The notes beneath the pieces were generated by a model, which worked only from the letters and a program-made list of their open reading frames with translations, did not search any database and had not been told where the DNA came from. Positions 11,328 through 23,351 of a stretch of 64,000 nucleotides of DNA are shown here, piece by piece. The DNA comes from Phaseolus vulgaris (Eukaryota > Streptophyta > Magnoliopsida > Fabales > Fabaceae), in assembly GCF_000499845.2 (NCBI RefSeq), contig NC_023749.2, positions 3,071,030 through 3,135,029 on the forward strand, written 5' to 3'. Numbering within the stretch: the first letter of the stretch is position 1; the number at the start of each line of letters is the position of its first letter. The position numbers and the translations under genes are program-made.

Positions 11328-11950
11328 AACAAATCCTCGACGTCACTCAGAAACCCTAGATTCATGAAAAATAGCGGAATCAGAAAGGCACATAACCGAC
11401 ATAACCGGTACGAAAATATAGAGGCGGCGGCGGAAGCAACGAACCAAGCACGGAAACGTTAACATTTCTAATTCAAGTTACAAATTACAGGTTTCCACAA
11501 CAATAATAACGAATTAAAGGAAGTAAAACGTTAGAATAAAAAGGAAGAATGATGAGAATGGAGAGTGATGGAAAAACGGATTGAATGGGGAAATGAGAAG
11601 CAGGTTCACAGAAAGGATTGGATTAGGGTTTAGCATAAAATAAAGCAAACAGAGGAAAGAAGAAGAAGGAACAGAGAAGGAGAAACGCTAACCTGCGTGT
11701 GAGGGGTGGATTGGAGAGAGGGCGAGAGAAAGAGAAAGAGAGAGAGTGAGTTTTTGATGAGTTGGGGTGAGTGAAACGGAGAGAAGAAAGTGTTTGAGTA
11801 TTTCATAAAATGAGATGAGAGAGAGTTGTTTGCAATAGCAACAGCAGTAGTAGTAAAGAGGTGGAGTGAAATGTAGAGATAAGGATAGATGAACGGTGGG
11901 AGATTGGAGTGAGGAATATGGATCGGAGGGTGGAGAAGGGCGCATAGGAA
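11328..11950 (-). promoter_or_regulatory. 5'UTR with probable intron and promoter of the Toc gene
   Basis: Read on the minus strand, this is a CT-rich leader. A donor-like CAG|GTTAGCG has its last exon base at 11693, and an acceptor-like AATCTAG|GG places the next exon base at 11355. Together they suggest a 5'UTR intron of about 337 nt. The CT-rich tract at 11700-11900 is typical of leaders of plant housekeeping genes. No clear TATA box was assigned. Confidence 0.45.
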
Positions 11951-12124
11951 TCGTCGTCAAATACGCAAATCACGGTGACGTGGATGAAAAGAGGAATAGG
12001 GGTTTCCTGTTATAGATTTGATTTGATCATGTGGCTCGCGTTTCACGTGGCTGATCTCGGACCTTTACCATCCCTCGATGTCGACGCTCCCAACTTTGAT
12101 TATGCACACTCAACATCCCAACGC

Positions 12125-12151
12125 ATTATTATTATTATTATTATTATTATT
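12125..12151. repeat. (ATT)n microsatellite
   Basis: An uninterrupted ATT trinucleotide run of about nine units. Confidence 0.85.
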
Positions 12152-12424
12152 TAATCATTTCAATTAATCTCTTATTTTTAACTACTGCTGCTGTCTTTTT
12201 TTATTACTCACTTCAAACTATTTTATGTACTAATACTTATTAAATATATGTTCTCACCAATGTAATTAAAGTAGGCATTGTTTGCAATTAATATTTAAAA
12301 TAACTTTTGGTTAAATTTAATTATTTTCTTGTCAATAAATTTGGTCAGGTCTTTTTGGAGGTGACTTTCAGATCAATCTTTCAACTTCGTCGTTTTAAGA
12401 TGTTTGAAGATCATTGAGTTAGAT

Positions 12425-12735
12425 AAAACTCTGACAATAAAATCATTGAGAGCATTAAAAAATATGAGTCTAGTGTCAATTAGAGGGAATAATAATTACA
12501 TTTTGTTTGGGTTGTAAAGTCTTTCATAATACTTGTAGATCTTCTTTAGGTTAGTAACTAAATAATAATTTGTTAATATAAAACTCTGACAATAAAGTCA
12601 TTAAGAACATTAAAAAATATGAATGTAGTGTATATTACATGCAATAATGATTACATTTTGTTTGGGTTGTAAAGTCCTTGATAACACTTGTAGATCTTCT
12701 TCAGTATAGTAACTAAATAATAATTTGTTAATATA
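12425..12735. repeat. 155-bp tandem duplication
   Basis: Copy 1 (12425-12579) and copy 2 (12580-12735) both start AAAACTCTGACAATAAA and both end AATAATTTGTTAATATA. They differ by scattered substitutions only. No coding potential is seen. This is an unequal-crossover or slippage duplication of intergenic DNA. Confidence 0.85.
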
Positions 12736-13402
12736 TTCCCTTCATTTTAGAGATGGTGATATACAGACTCTAATTATTTACTTTTGTTGAGTTTGTGTTA
12801 AGAAAAAATATAAATTTAATCGATTGAGTTTATATTTTAAATACTTATGTTGAGTAAAAATCTACCTCTTTTAAGATCATTGGATCTGCTCTTATTTGGG
12901 TTAAATAGAGTATATTGAACTCAATTAACTAAGTCGAAGAAACATGTTTTAAGTGATCTGGTCATTACTTATTTTTATTGGTAAAAATGTATAATCATAT
13001 TACTTGTTATTTTTTCACTAATATATATTGTGATTCAGATTAAATAATTTGTATATAACAAAAGTAAATGATATAATTATTAATTATATGGAGTTGAAGT
13101 AAACTAGTTGATGGATCAATATTAACACTTTTAAGAAATTGTTGCATCATAAGTGATAGAATAATTCATTTTTAAAAAATGTTTTCTTAATTTGATTTTA
13201 CATGCATATACATTTGAAAACCTCTTTGTAAATCGTGTTTTGTTAATGTATTGTTTGAAAGGTATAAAAGAAAAGTAGTGGATACCAAATGAAAAAATAT
13301 ATATGTGGACAAATTAGATTAGTTGGATTAAACGGGATAAAGTAAAAAAAAGTTAATTATTTTGTTGCTGATATTTTTTTTTGTAAATTTTAATTATTTA
13401 TT

Positions 13403-13530
13403 AATTGTAACAATCAATTTAACGGTCTATTAAAAATGGTTAAAATGTAATTCTTAATTATTTATTATTGTTGATACTATTATAATTGTAACAATCAATT
13501 TAACGATCTATTAAATGGTTAAAATATGAT
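13403..13530. repeat. Short tandem duplication, period about 81 bp
   Basis: ATTGTAACAATCAATTTAAC followed by a near-identical tail (GGTCTATTAAA versus GATCTATTAAA, then ATGGTTAAAAT) occurs twice, beginning near 13403 and 13484. Confidence 0.7.
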
Positions 13531-14119
13531 AAAATCTGAATATTTTATTGTTTAAATTATATAAATTTATAAAAAAAAAGTCAATTATCACAATTTATGT
13601 TGTTAAGAACTTTTATTTTAAAATAATTTTGTTTTATTTATAAAATTTACTATTTTTCATGCTTTCACCTAAAATCAATATTCAAATTCATTCCTTTAAA
13701 TTTCAATTCGAACAATCAACACTCATGAGTGTGTTCACTTAAAATGATTTGTTCCCGCCGGTTGATCGGGATCGTCTTCGCGCGTGGCTTGTTCTCGCGA
13801 GCTAGGGCACCTTCGTTTTGCTCCGTCTGTGAGTACCTGAAAGAAGTGAATAAAGGGGCGCCCTCGCGGCCGTTTGCACTTCGACGATCAAGTCAGCTAG
13901 CGAGAAACATTAAAAGGTGACGCACCCCAGTATCGGAACACCGTAAAGAATGCTCTGAGGGTGGTCAGAAATAACTGTACTGAAGGGCTAGAACTGTGTT
14001 GCCCTAATTGTCTTGTGCTCACAGTGGGTGTGCAGCAAAAGCAACTAGGGTTGTGTTCTCTGTAAGACTTGCGAGAATTAGGTTAAAACTTCGATCCTTT
14101 CAAATGCTCCCAAGGTCCC

Positions 14120-14128
14120 TTTTTATAC
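14120..14128 (-). promoter_or_regulatory. LTR promoter TATA box
   Basis: On the minus strand the sequence reads GTATAAAAAGGGACC, a strong TATA context inside the solo LTR. If active, it would transcribe leftward into the 3' half of the LTR and then toward the Toc132 5' flank. Confidence 0.55.
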
Positions 14129-14622
14129 ATCTATCATCATTAAAGCGCATTGAAAGCGTATAAAAGCATTCATTGGAATATACGAATCTTAACTTACTTA
14201 ACGCGTACTTTGGCAAACTTTCCCTGAAACCTTTAATGAGCACGTGGGCATTGCCACGTGCCCCTCTGACTTGATTGTTATTCTGTGCAGAGGGTCCCAC
14301 AGCGCCGCCACCCAACTTAGGGTTATTCCATCGTGTGAGCTCTCTTTTCTACGAAGTGCTTCTGTCACGTGGGTTGACTTTTTGGGTGCCAACTCATGCC
14401 CCCAATCACTGATCACTTGCCCTGGGGGTGTATCTTCCTTTCTCTCGTACCATGCACGTGGTTCTCCCCTGGTTATGGCCCTCTCATGGGTCGTATCTGT
14501 TCCAGGGTCTCCCAGCGGTGGCGTGAATACTTCACGACTCAGGGTATTCCCTACTAGTCCTAGAACTTGTGGCCTTGAAGCCACCTTTCTCTTCTCTTTG
14601 CTACTGCTCTGGACTGTCGAGG

Positions 14623-14695
14623 CCCGACGTCTTACTTGGGCGATGTCTTACTTGGCGACGTCTTACTTTAGGGCGACGTCTTACTTTGGCGACAT
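14623..14695. repeat. Short tandem GACGTCTTACTT units inside the LTR
   Basis: Four to five imperfect copies of a 16-20 bp unit containing GACGTCTTACTT or GATGTCTTACTT lie in U3 of the solo LTR. U3 enhancer arrays of this type are common in LTR elements. Confidence 0.7.
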
Positions 14696-15148
14696 CACGA
14701 GCGGTAGACCTATTGACTTTCCTTCCTTGGGTCCCTTGAGGGGTCCCACCATGTGTTGACTTTGACTTATGGTCAACGTCCGGGTACGGGACGGTACACA
14801 AGCCCCCCAGTCTTGAGCTGACACTTGTTTCAGCGAAAAGACTAAGGCCTCGCCCATTACCCACGTGGCATTCTTGTCTTTACTGAACTCACACGCTTGA
14901 ACTTCCTCGCCTGAACCCCCAACAGCTTCAACTGAGTTTACTGGGATATCCGGCGATGTTCCTCTTGCGGCGATGCCAGACCACCTGATCTTCCGTTATC
15001 TAACACGGCGATGACACCAACTCGGCGACAACCGATTATGTATACTGCAAAGCGCCACTTCTACAAACGACGACTATTTTGACTTCTCGACCACCCGCCT
15101 TTCTCTTGTCCACGTCATCACACCTGATGACCTGATCGGTACATGATT

Positions 15149-17664
15149 CATAACACAATTTAAATACATTCAATAACTTCTTCAACATCACAATTAACAT
15201 ATTTCCAAATTATCAAAGTCTATTGTATCTATACATTTAAAATCAATCTCAACGAAAACATTATAATTTACTCAACAACAAATTTTGCAAGAAAATCTGA
15301 AACGTGTGACCACATCACAATCACATCAAAATTATTGAGAATTTTATGTAGTCGAGAGACGACAGACAAAAACTATAATGGAAATATCTTGTGTAATTTT
15401 TCTTTTCCCTTAACTACCTTACATTTTATTTTATTACAGTTTGTATTAACTCGACAAAGAGAACTATTGTGAGAATATGTTCGAAAAATATTTAACCAAG
15501 AAAATCAATTAGTTTACAAATTTGTGTTTATTACACTTTATTAAACACTTTATTAAACACTAAAATCTATGTCTAATTGTTTTTTGACATGCAAAATTAT
15601 CGTTTGAATAATCATCTTCACTATCTACAAAAACACTGTAAAATTAATTAAAAACACAATCTAATCATATAAAATAATATTTGATCCATATAAAACTCAA
15701 CCTACTAAAATTTTGTTTCACCATTGTTGTACTTTTATCAAATTATCAACAAATATTGAATCTCACGTATGATATGTTCATTTATCGATATGTTCATTTA
15801 TCAACATAAATAAGTATGTTCGAAATTTACACTAGTTAACAATAAAATCGAATTACAACATATAAATGAGGGGTAGTTCTCACCTTCCAACTTAATTTTG
15901 TAAAAATTGAATTAAATAGTTATAGTATTTTCAAAAAACTAAAACATAAATACATTTTGTATCCACATTTGTTTTCATATTCCCTTACATAAATGGTAGA
16001 AATGCATCCTCCCAAAACGCAAATGTGTTTATCTAGCTTGAAAATTTATTTCGTAAAAGTTAGTTATATAAAACCAATGTTGTTATTTTTTTTCGTTAGT
16101 GTTCTTATTTATATGTTACACATCCCCAAATAGCACACCTAATTAATTATTTGACTATAAAATATTACTTGTATTATTAGATATATCATTTTTTAATTTT
16201 TGTTTACAATTTTATATTAAATCCCTGGCATGAAAATAAGTCACATGTTGGTTTTCTTTTAGTAATGGAATTGTTTTTTGTGCACACCGAATCTCAATTT
16301 TGTTATATTTTGACACACTATTTTAGTCTTTTAACATTACTTAAAAAATTATAAAAATAATTACTCCATTTTCTAGTCAGTGTTGTGTGGTGTATCTTTT
16401 GCACACAACAGAGTTTATGTTATATTACAAAAAAAATTCATCTATAAGATTTAAATATAAAATCTTAAGTAACAAGGCTATATTCAATACTTTTCTTATT
16501 ACTTTCATCATTTTCTCTGTCATTAATAATTGTCATATCTTAATATAATACTTGATTGATTATAGTTTAAATTAATAAAATAATTATATAATTGAATATT
16601 TTTATGAAAAAATGTTTCAAAATTAGTTTTAGATTATTGCTCACTTTATATTCAATCCAAGTATAATTATTACATATATAATAATACAAAATTTTAAAAA
16701 CTAACGCAACTATTAATCTATAATAAATGTAAATTCAAATTATAAAAATATCATATAAATAAATTAAATATAACTAATACAGATAATTCCTCCAAAATTT
16801 AAAACAATTTTAATCTATGTTTATTAATTTTAATCGAATATACTTTTTTGTTTACTTGAATATAAAATAAAAAACATTAAACTATAACTATAAAATATAT
16901 AATATTCGTGTGTATAAAATCCTATATAATTTAAGTGTATTAGGAAAGTCATACTCATCTCTTTCACAAAGTTTCAAAAAAAATTTCTTTCCTAAAAATA
17001 ATATGTTTCAATCACACTTTCACATGACTTATAATTCTTATCACACATCATATCATATTTGAAAAACAATATTCAATTTACATGTATAAATAAATATTCT
17101 TCTAAATCAGCTAAAATCATTACAAAATAAGCAAGCAAACAAAAATCATAAGTTTTTTTTAGTTTATGCCAAAATTCCTTTGTTTGAGCAAAACAAGGTA
17201 AAAAAGAGAGACATTCTATACTCATTTTCGCTTTAGTGAAAATGAACATGAGAGTAAGATGTGTTTTTTATTTTATTTTGACTTAAGCAAAAAATTGTCG
17301 CAGGAGTGAAAATATAATAACTAACTTAATTTCAAATATTCATCTAAAATCAATACTTTAATTATAAACCTACAATATCAATATGATACTACCTTGCTTA
17401 GAATTTGACTATTCTCATTGAAATCACATGTCAACTACACACACATGTATAACAAGGAACTTTCATTATTCTTTAAACTTCAAACAATTCATAACACAAC
17501 TCAAGAATATTCAAGATTCCTTCAACATCAAAAACAATATTTAGTTACTAAACTATCAAACTTTAATATATCTACACTTCCAAAACATATATATTAAAAC
17601 ATTTTTCATCAAATAACATCCATGTAAGAGAAATTTAAAATTTCTGACAAAGTCACATTCACAT
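15149..17664. other. AT-rich intergenic region
   Basis: No gene was found on either strand. Long A/T-rich runs dominate and no terminal repeats or coding relics were recognised. Confidence 0.5.
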
Positions 17665-18716
17665 TGATGAGAATCAAATAAAGGAGGCTTTTATTAATGA
17701 AGGGAGAGGTCATTCACCTACACATTTGAAGTTCTTCCTTCTAGTTTTTTCAAAATTAAAAGAAGACATAAAATAAAGAGAGGATCAAGCCTAAAGCCAA
17801 AGAAGTCTACATGTTTTCAAGAATAGGCTTCATTTAAATATCTCTCTTTATAGTTTCTTTTATAAATTTGTAAATAATATAGAATGTTTAAATACATAGT
17901 TTTTAGGAAAGGTGCTTAGAGGGAAACCTTAGATACCTCTTTTGTAAAAGCATCTTTAGGCATTAGTTTAGAATTTTCTAGAAGAGTACTCTTCATGCTT
18001 CATTTAGGCGCTATTAGTAAGTAGCATATGAAGAGTCTTTTGGTTAGCTTATGTTGTAAGCTTCATGACCAACCCTTGCTCCTATAAAATGAGGGCTTAG
18101 GTCATTCACAATTCAGATTTGGAATTTGTAGTAAAGAAACTCTCCCAAATTGGTGATTGAGTGAGTGAGATTTGATTTCTCCTCTTCCTAGTCTCATCTT
18201 GAGAGCCTTGGTTCCTTCAAGTGGCGGCAATTCACACTTATCTTGGAGCAATCACACTTCAAGTGGCGTGTTCATCAATCAAGTTCTTCATCCACATAAG
18301 TTTCCTCTCTTCTCCATTTAGTTCTTCCATTTCCATGTCCATATGAACTCTAAAAACAAGTGTAGTTTATTTTATTCGGTTCATCTTCCTTTTCTTGCAC
18401 TTTTGTTCGATTCTTTTCAATTTCTTACTGTTTTATTTCAGTTCAGTAGCTCCTTTTCATGTTTTGTTCGGTTCAATTGCTTTCTTTAGAGTTTCAATCG
18501 GTTCATTTACTTTTCCTCTCATTTTAATCGGTTCAATTTGACAATAATTGGAACTTCCATATGAGTTTGTGTTTTGGCACTAGTTTTGGTGAGTTCTTGT
18601 TCATAGAACCTTAATCCAATTCTATGATAAAGTGCCTATCTCATAACCAACTCAAGATGATTCCTAAGAATGTCAAGAATCATTCTAATTGTGCTAGTGG
18701 AATCACATCACACACC
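17665..18716 (+). mobile_element. LTR-retrotransposon-derived block, probable solo or partial LTR
   Basis: Sequence character changes here to transcription-unit-like DNA. TATAAAA (18083-18089, in CTCCTATAAAATGAGGGC) is followed by a leader with repeated CAAGTGGCG and TCGGTTCA motifs, matching my recollection of legume LTR/U5 regions. The left end may be TGATGAGAATC at 17665, preceded by CACAT. CACAT also follows position 18292, giving an alternative 628-bp unit, but that end lacks the CA terminus. No coding region or primer-binding site follows. The limits are uncertain. Confidence 0.45.
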
Positions 18717-21364
18717 CAGATCCTTTAGCTTAGGATACTATGTTGAAAAAAATAAAAACTAGCTTATATTACTTGATTAAATGATTGGGTACTCCCAAAG
18801 AGCTTCAACACCTAAAGACACAAATATTACCTAACTTGCACTAGAGAGTTTTTATCAACGATTTGAACATGTTAGTGGGATCTTCAACTAACAAAGACTA
18901 ATCTTAGATCAAATACCTCACAACACATGAAAAAACTCAAATTTGGTTCAATGAAAAACATCATAATTGAACCTACTTTAAAAAAAAATGATTGGACAAC
19001 TTTGTTTTATCAATTGTGAGGAGTCCAAATGTGACATTTCATCGTCAATCCGATGAATGATGAGATCATAAATGTGAGAGGAATACATAGAAAATAAACA
19101 TAAATAACTAATTTGTCTATTTATATGATTTTTTTACATTTTAACAATAAAATATACAAGTATCATTTTAATTATATCACTTGTACTCTAAAACTATTTT
19201 TCATGTACTTATAATATATATATACACACATTTGTCCATTACTTTGTTTTATTTTACTTTCACATATAACATTTTCTTATATCATATTTTAAATAGTTTC
19301 TTATATTATATATATACACGATACTTTCTTTATATATATATATTCCGTAACTTATAAGTAATATTTCTAATCTTCTTTCAAAATTTGGTTTAATTACCCT
19401 TTTACCTATACATTAAGGATAAAAAACAATTTCTTCATTCAAATTTTAAAAAGTTAAATGTGACTTAGATTTTTTTTTTTAAATTTTAAATTAGTCCCAC
19501 CTTTTTTAAAAAAATTCAATGTTATCGTATTTTTTTTTAAAACAATTTAATATGGTTTCTCAACTTATTTTAAAATAATTCAACGTGATAAAAATAAAGA
19601 TTGAAGTAAATTTATTTTAATAAGAAGAATTTAATGGAAGAAATCATTAAACCTAAAGATTTATAAGACCATTAACTATATCTAATTTCTAATTGTAAAC
19701 CATGCATGCTCTATAGTTATGTTCTTAATATTTTAGTTGTAGTTAAGTTTTTTAATTCTTAATCACAACAATATATTTATTAAAGTCAATTGTGATTATT
19801 TACTAAATATTTTTCTATTTATTTAAAAAATTAAAAATACTAAAATGAGTAAATAAACAATGACTTTTTTTATTTAAAGTATTTATAATTTTTGTTCTTT
19901 AAATTTAAATTTTTATTTTTTGATATTTTATTTCTGATTAGTTCTTGAATCTCAACTACAACAACATATTTATTAAAAAAAAACATTTTGGATTGTTTGC
20001 TAAATAAGTTTTTAGATATGTTTATATTATTAAATTGTGTTTTAATAAATTATTTATATATTATAAGAATAATATTGAACAACGATAGAAATTTTAAAAT
20101 ATTTATATTCTGAAATCATTACTTAAATTTGATTAATTAATGTCATATACAAAAAAAAAATAAAGTCTTATTTTAATTTTTAATTAAACTATTTATTCAC
20201 ATTTAGAATTTTTTGAAAATTAATTTGAATTATTATTATTTATTTTCATTCTTAATTTGCAGATAATTTTTAAGCTTTAAGTTATAGCATTCATTAAATA
20301 CATTTTAAAGTTTTATCAGATACTATCTCATATATATTCAATTGTTGAATTATTTTTAAATATTTTGTTTATTCTTGTCTCATTATTATTGAAAATAATG
20401 TAAAAGATTTTAAACATTCTATCTTTTATAATTGATATTATATGTAATAAAATATTTACATGTCATATTTAGATTTAATTTATTCCTCATGATTTTTCTA
20501 TCCTTAACTATATATATTTAAAATAATATATTTTAAATCTTATAAATATTAACATTACCTTTTTTTAGTTCATATGAGTTTAGGTATTAAAAACTAAATA
20601 AACAGCGTGAAATAAGTATAAGTGATTAAAATTGTATGTGTAAAGACCAAAATGGATTATTTTTAAGTATAAAAGCTAAAGAGAAAAACCTGGACAATTC
20701 AATAAATTCTATAAGTAATTGATTTTTATCAATTAAAATAATTTTTGGAATTTCAAAATATTTTTTAAAGGTAAATATTTATTACTTTTATGTATATTTT
20801 TATGATTGAAATAAAATTGTGTTGACTGAATTACTTATCGCACAATTGTAAACGAAAGTGTTTTGACATAACTTTTATTTCATCAAAATATTAATTATAT
20901 TCAGTGAAGAGTTTGGTTTCAAATAAGTCTAATTTTTTTTTTAAAACTAAAAAAAAAGAAAATTATCAACTAACTTGTATTTCATTTATTAAGTTCTTAT
21001 CTTGAGTTATATTTTAAAAGTAGTTTTTAAATAAAAAGAAATGAACCAAACATAACCTAAAAATAATTTCACAGAAAAATATTATAGCAAAGTAATTTAA
21101 TTTCTCTATAAAATAAATTATTGACATATAAAGATTTTACCGTGAAATGAAGTTTTAAAATTTAAGCACATGTTGTTTTTTCTTCTTTTTATCATAATTA
21201 TAAACATTTCACTTTATTTTCAATTTATTTTTTGTTTTAAGAAAATTTACCTAGAAACATAGACAAATTTTTAATTTATACCCTAATATTTAAAAATAAG
21301 AAATAAAGCGATAACTGGGTAATTAATTAAGAAAGAAAAAGCGAAAATCAAAGTAAAAGAGGTT
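18717..21364. other. Very AT-rich intergenic region
   Basis: Poly-A/T tracts and short TA repeats occur throughout. No gene, RNA gene or bounded transposon was identified. Confidence 0.5.
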
Positions 21365-21545
21365 GTGTTATAGCAGGGTTCAGGCCAATGTGCTGCTGAG
21401 CCATATTGGTTTGGACAAGATCCGCCGTCCATGGTGGCCGGAGCTGGTTCAACGAATACGCCATCGAAGTCTACCTCCAATTTCTTCTCATATTCCCATT
21501 CATCGTCGCTGACATAGATGATGAAGTTGTTCAAGTCAAACTTGC
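21365..21545 (-). pseudogene. Antisense coding-like segment abutting the PPR gene
   Basis: On the minus strand an open frame reads CKFDLNNFIIYVSDDEWEY and continues through EPAPATMDGGSCPNQYGS to HWPEPCYNTTS. Its composition is more protein-like than the + strand frame over the same bases. An acceptor-like AG lies just upstream on the minus strand. I do not recognise the family. It may be an exon of a broken gene or a captured fragment. It overlaps the region that would be the N-terminal extension of the PPR ORF. Confidence 0.3.
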
Positions 21546-21576
21546 ACCCTTCACATTCACATGGTCTTTCTCTGCA

Positions 21577-23226
21577 ATGCCAATGCCATCTCCCTCGTTC
21601 CCAACCCGCAAATCCCCCCGCAACCTCTGCATCGTCAAACCCCTTTTCTCCAAATCTTCCCTCTCCGACGCCGTTTCTTCTCTCGACCTATTGCGCCTCA
21701 AGGGCATCCGCTTACCATCTCACATTTTCGCCACCCTATTGCGCCGCTGCTCCAAAACCAGGTCTTTCCGAGAGGGCAAGTTGATTCACCTCCACTTGAA
21801 GCTCACCGGTTTCAAACGCCCCCCAGCGCTTCTAGCCAACCACTTGATCTCTATGTACTTCAGCTGCGGCGATTTCGTTCAGGCACGCCAGGTGTTCGAC
21901 AAAATGGACGATAGAAATTTGTACACTTGGAACAATATGCTTTCTGGGTATGCTAAATTGGGAATGATGAAGCAGGCTAGGAGCTTCTTCTACCGAATGC
22001 CTCACAAGGATTATGTATCTTGGAATTCAATGGTGGCTGGGTATGCGCACCATGGCACATTTGACGAGGCTTTGAGATTTTATCGACAGTTTAGGAGATT
22101 GTCTGTGGGGTATAACGAGTTTAGTTTTGCCAGTGTCTTGATTGTTTCTGTAAAATTGAAGGAATTTGAACTTTGTAGGCAGATCCATGGGCAGGTTTTG
22201 GCTGTTGGGTTTTTGTCCAATGTGGTTATATCCAGCTTAATTATTGATGCTTATGCAAAGTGTGGAAAGATGGAAGATGCTAGGAGATTATTTGATTACA
22301 TGGCTGTGAGGGATGTTCGTGCGTGGACAACACTAGTTTCGGCTTATGCCGCTTGCGGCGACATGGAATCAGGCGCTGAGTTGTTTAGTCAGATGCCTAA
22401 AAGCCAATCCTGTTCGTGGACATCTTTGATTAGAGGTTACTCTAGAAATGGCATGGGACATGAAGCACTTGGAGTGTTTAGAGAGATGATCAAGCATCAA
22501 GTTAGACCTGATCAATTTACGTTCAGTACTTGTCTATTAGCTTGTGCCACTATTGCTTCATTGAAGCATGGTAAACAAATACATGCGTTTTTGGTGCGAA
22601 ATAGCATCAAACCTAATACTGTTGTAACTAGTGCTATTGTTGACATGTATTTGAAATGTGGAAGGTTGGAAACTGCCAGGCGAGTCTTTAATTTCACTGG
22701 AAATAAGCAGGATGTAGTGCTGTGGAACACGATTTTATCAGCACTGGCTCACTATGGCTATGGCATAGAAGCAATTATGATGCTATATAACATGCTAAAA
22801 TCAGGAGTGAAGCCAAATGGGACCACTTTTGTCAGCATTTTAAATGCTTGTAGTCATTCAGGTCTTGTACAGGAAGGGCTTCAGTTATTCAAGTCCATGA
22901 CTAGTGAGCATGGTGTCGTCCCTGACCAAGAACACTACGCATGCTTAACTAATCTTTTGGGTGAAGCTGGATGTTCTAATGAATCGGTGAAGGATCTGCA
23001 GATGATGGATTCTAAGCCAGGTGACCATATTGTATGTAGATTGCGTGGGAATATAGATCATGGGAGAGAAGTTGCTGTACTCCTTATCAAATTGCAGCCA
23101 CAATCCTCTGCTGCCTACGAATTACTTTCAAGTATTTATGCTGCACTTGGGAAATGGGAATTGGTTGGGAAAATAAGACATATTTTGTATGCGAGACAGG
23201 GAGGAAACGAGCAGGCCATTACTTGA
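21577..23226 (+). CDS. PLS-class pentatricopeptide repeat protein, truncated C-terminus
   Basis: This intronless PPR protein is most similar, as I recall it, to Arabidopsis At2g21090. Such proteins bind organelle RNA and act in editing or processing. The frame is open from 21406, but the ATG at 21577 (MPMPSPSFPTRKSP) is preferred because the upstream part overlaps an antisense coding-like segment. That start gives 549 residues. PPR units carry the usual marks: YTWNNMLSGYAKLG, VSWNSMVAGYAHHG, DAYAKCGKMEDARRLFD, DQFTFSTCLLACA, and ILNACSHSGLVQEGL. The E region ends abnormally. A block equivalent to WNAILG is missing after DHI, and TGA at 23224 replaces the Trp codon of the family's SWIEIEK motif. 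Recognisable E+ sequence then resumes out of frame. The protein may still work, as repeats are intact, or the locus may be a recent pseudogene. Confidence 0.8.
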   Translation: MPMPSPSFPTRKSPRNLCIVKPLFSKSSLSDAVSSLDLLRLKGIRLPSHIFATLLRRCSKTRSFREGKLIHLHLKLTGFKRPPALLANHLISMYFSCGDFVQARQVFDKMDDRNLYTWNNMLSGYAKLGMMKQARSFFYRMPHKDYVSWNSMVAGYAHHGTFDEALRFYRQFRRLSVGYNEFSFASVLIVSVKLKEFELCRQIHGQVLAVGFLSNVVISSLIIDAYAKCGKMEDARRLFDYMAVRDVRAWTTLVSAYAACGDMESGAELFSQMPKSQSCSWTSLIRGYSRNGMGHEALGVFREMIKHQVRPDQFTFSTCLLACATIASLKHGKQIHAFLVRNSIKPNTVVTSAIVDMYLKCGRLETARRVFNFTGNKQDVVLWNTILSALAHYGYGIEAIMMLYNMLKSGVKPNGTTFVSILNACSHSGLVQEGLQLFKSMTSEHGVVPDQEHYACLTNLLGEAGCSNESVKDLQMMDSKPGDHIVCRLRGNIDHGREVAVLLIKLQPQSSAAYELLSSIYAALGKWELVGKIRHILYARQGGNEQAIT

Positions 23227-23351
23227 ATCGACATTGAAAAATGCTGCACTTCACTGTATTAGATGTGTCACACCCTCTGAAGGAATCAATGTGCTCACCT
23301 TTGTGGCACTTAATTAAATATCAGCATGGAAGACCATGTCCCAGTGCCTAA
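23227..23351 (+). pseudogene. Frameshifted remnant of the PPR E+ domain
   Basis: Just after the PPR stop the same frame reads IDIEK. A one-base shift then gives MLHFTVLDVSHPLKES and on to a TAA at 23349-23351. This aligns with the FTVSDGSH region of related PPR proteins. One A appears lost from the A-run at about 23236-23241. The remnant shows that the ancestral protein was about 40 residues longer. Confidence 0.7.

Larger units (their letters stand above)
13750..15143 (-). mobile_element. Solo LTR of an LTR retrotransposon (1394 bp, 5-bp TSD)
   Basis: The block starts TGTTCCCGCC and ends CGGTACA, giving canonical TGT...ACA termini. A perfect 5-bp target duplication TGATT flanks it (13745-13749 and 15144-15148). 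It is much less AT-rich than the flanks. On the minus strand a TATA box, TATAAAA in GTATAAAAAGGGACC (about 14120-14128), marks the U3/R border, so the element is read on the minus strand with U5 toward 13750. No gag-pol, primer-binding site or second LTR adjoins it, so it is a solo LTR left by LTR-LTR recombination. A GACGTCTTACTT unit repeats four to five times at about 14623-14695. The superfamily (probably Ty3/gypsy by look) is not proven. Confidence 0.9.

Noticed and set aside
21406..21576. 57-codon N-terminal extension of the PPR ORF
   Set aside because: Probably not translated: it overlaps an antisense coding-like segment and is unlike PPR N-termini. The ATG at 21577 is preferred.
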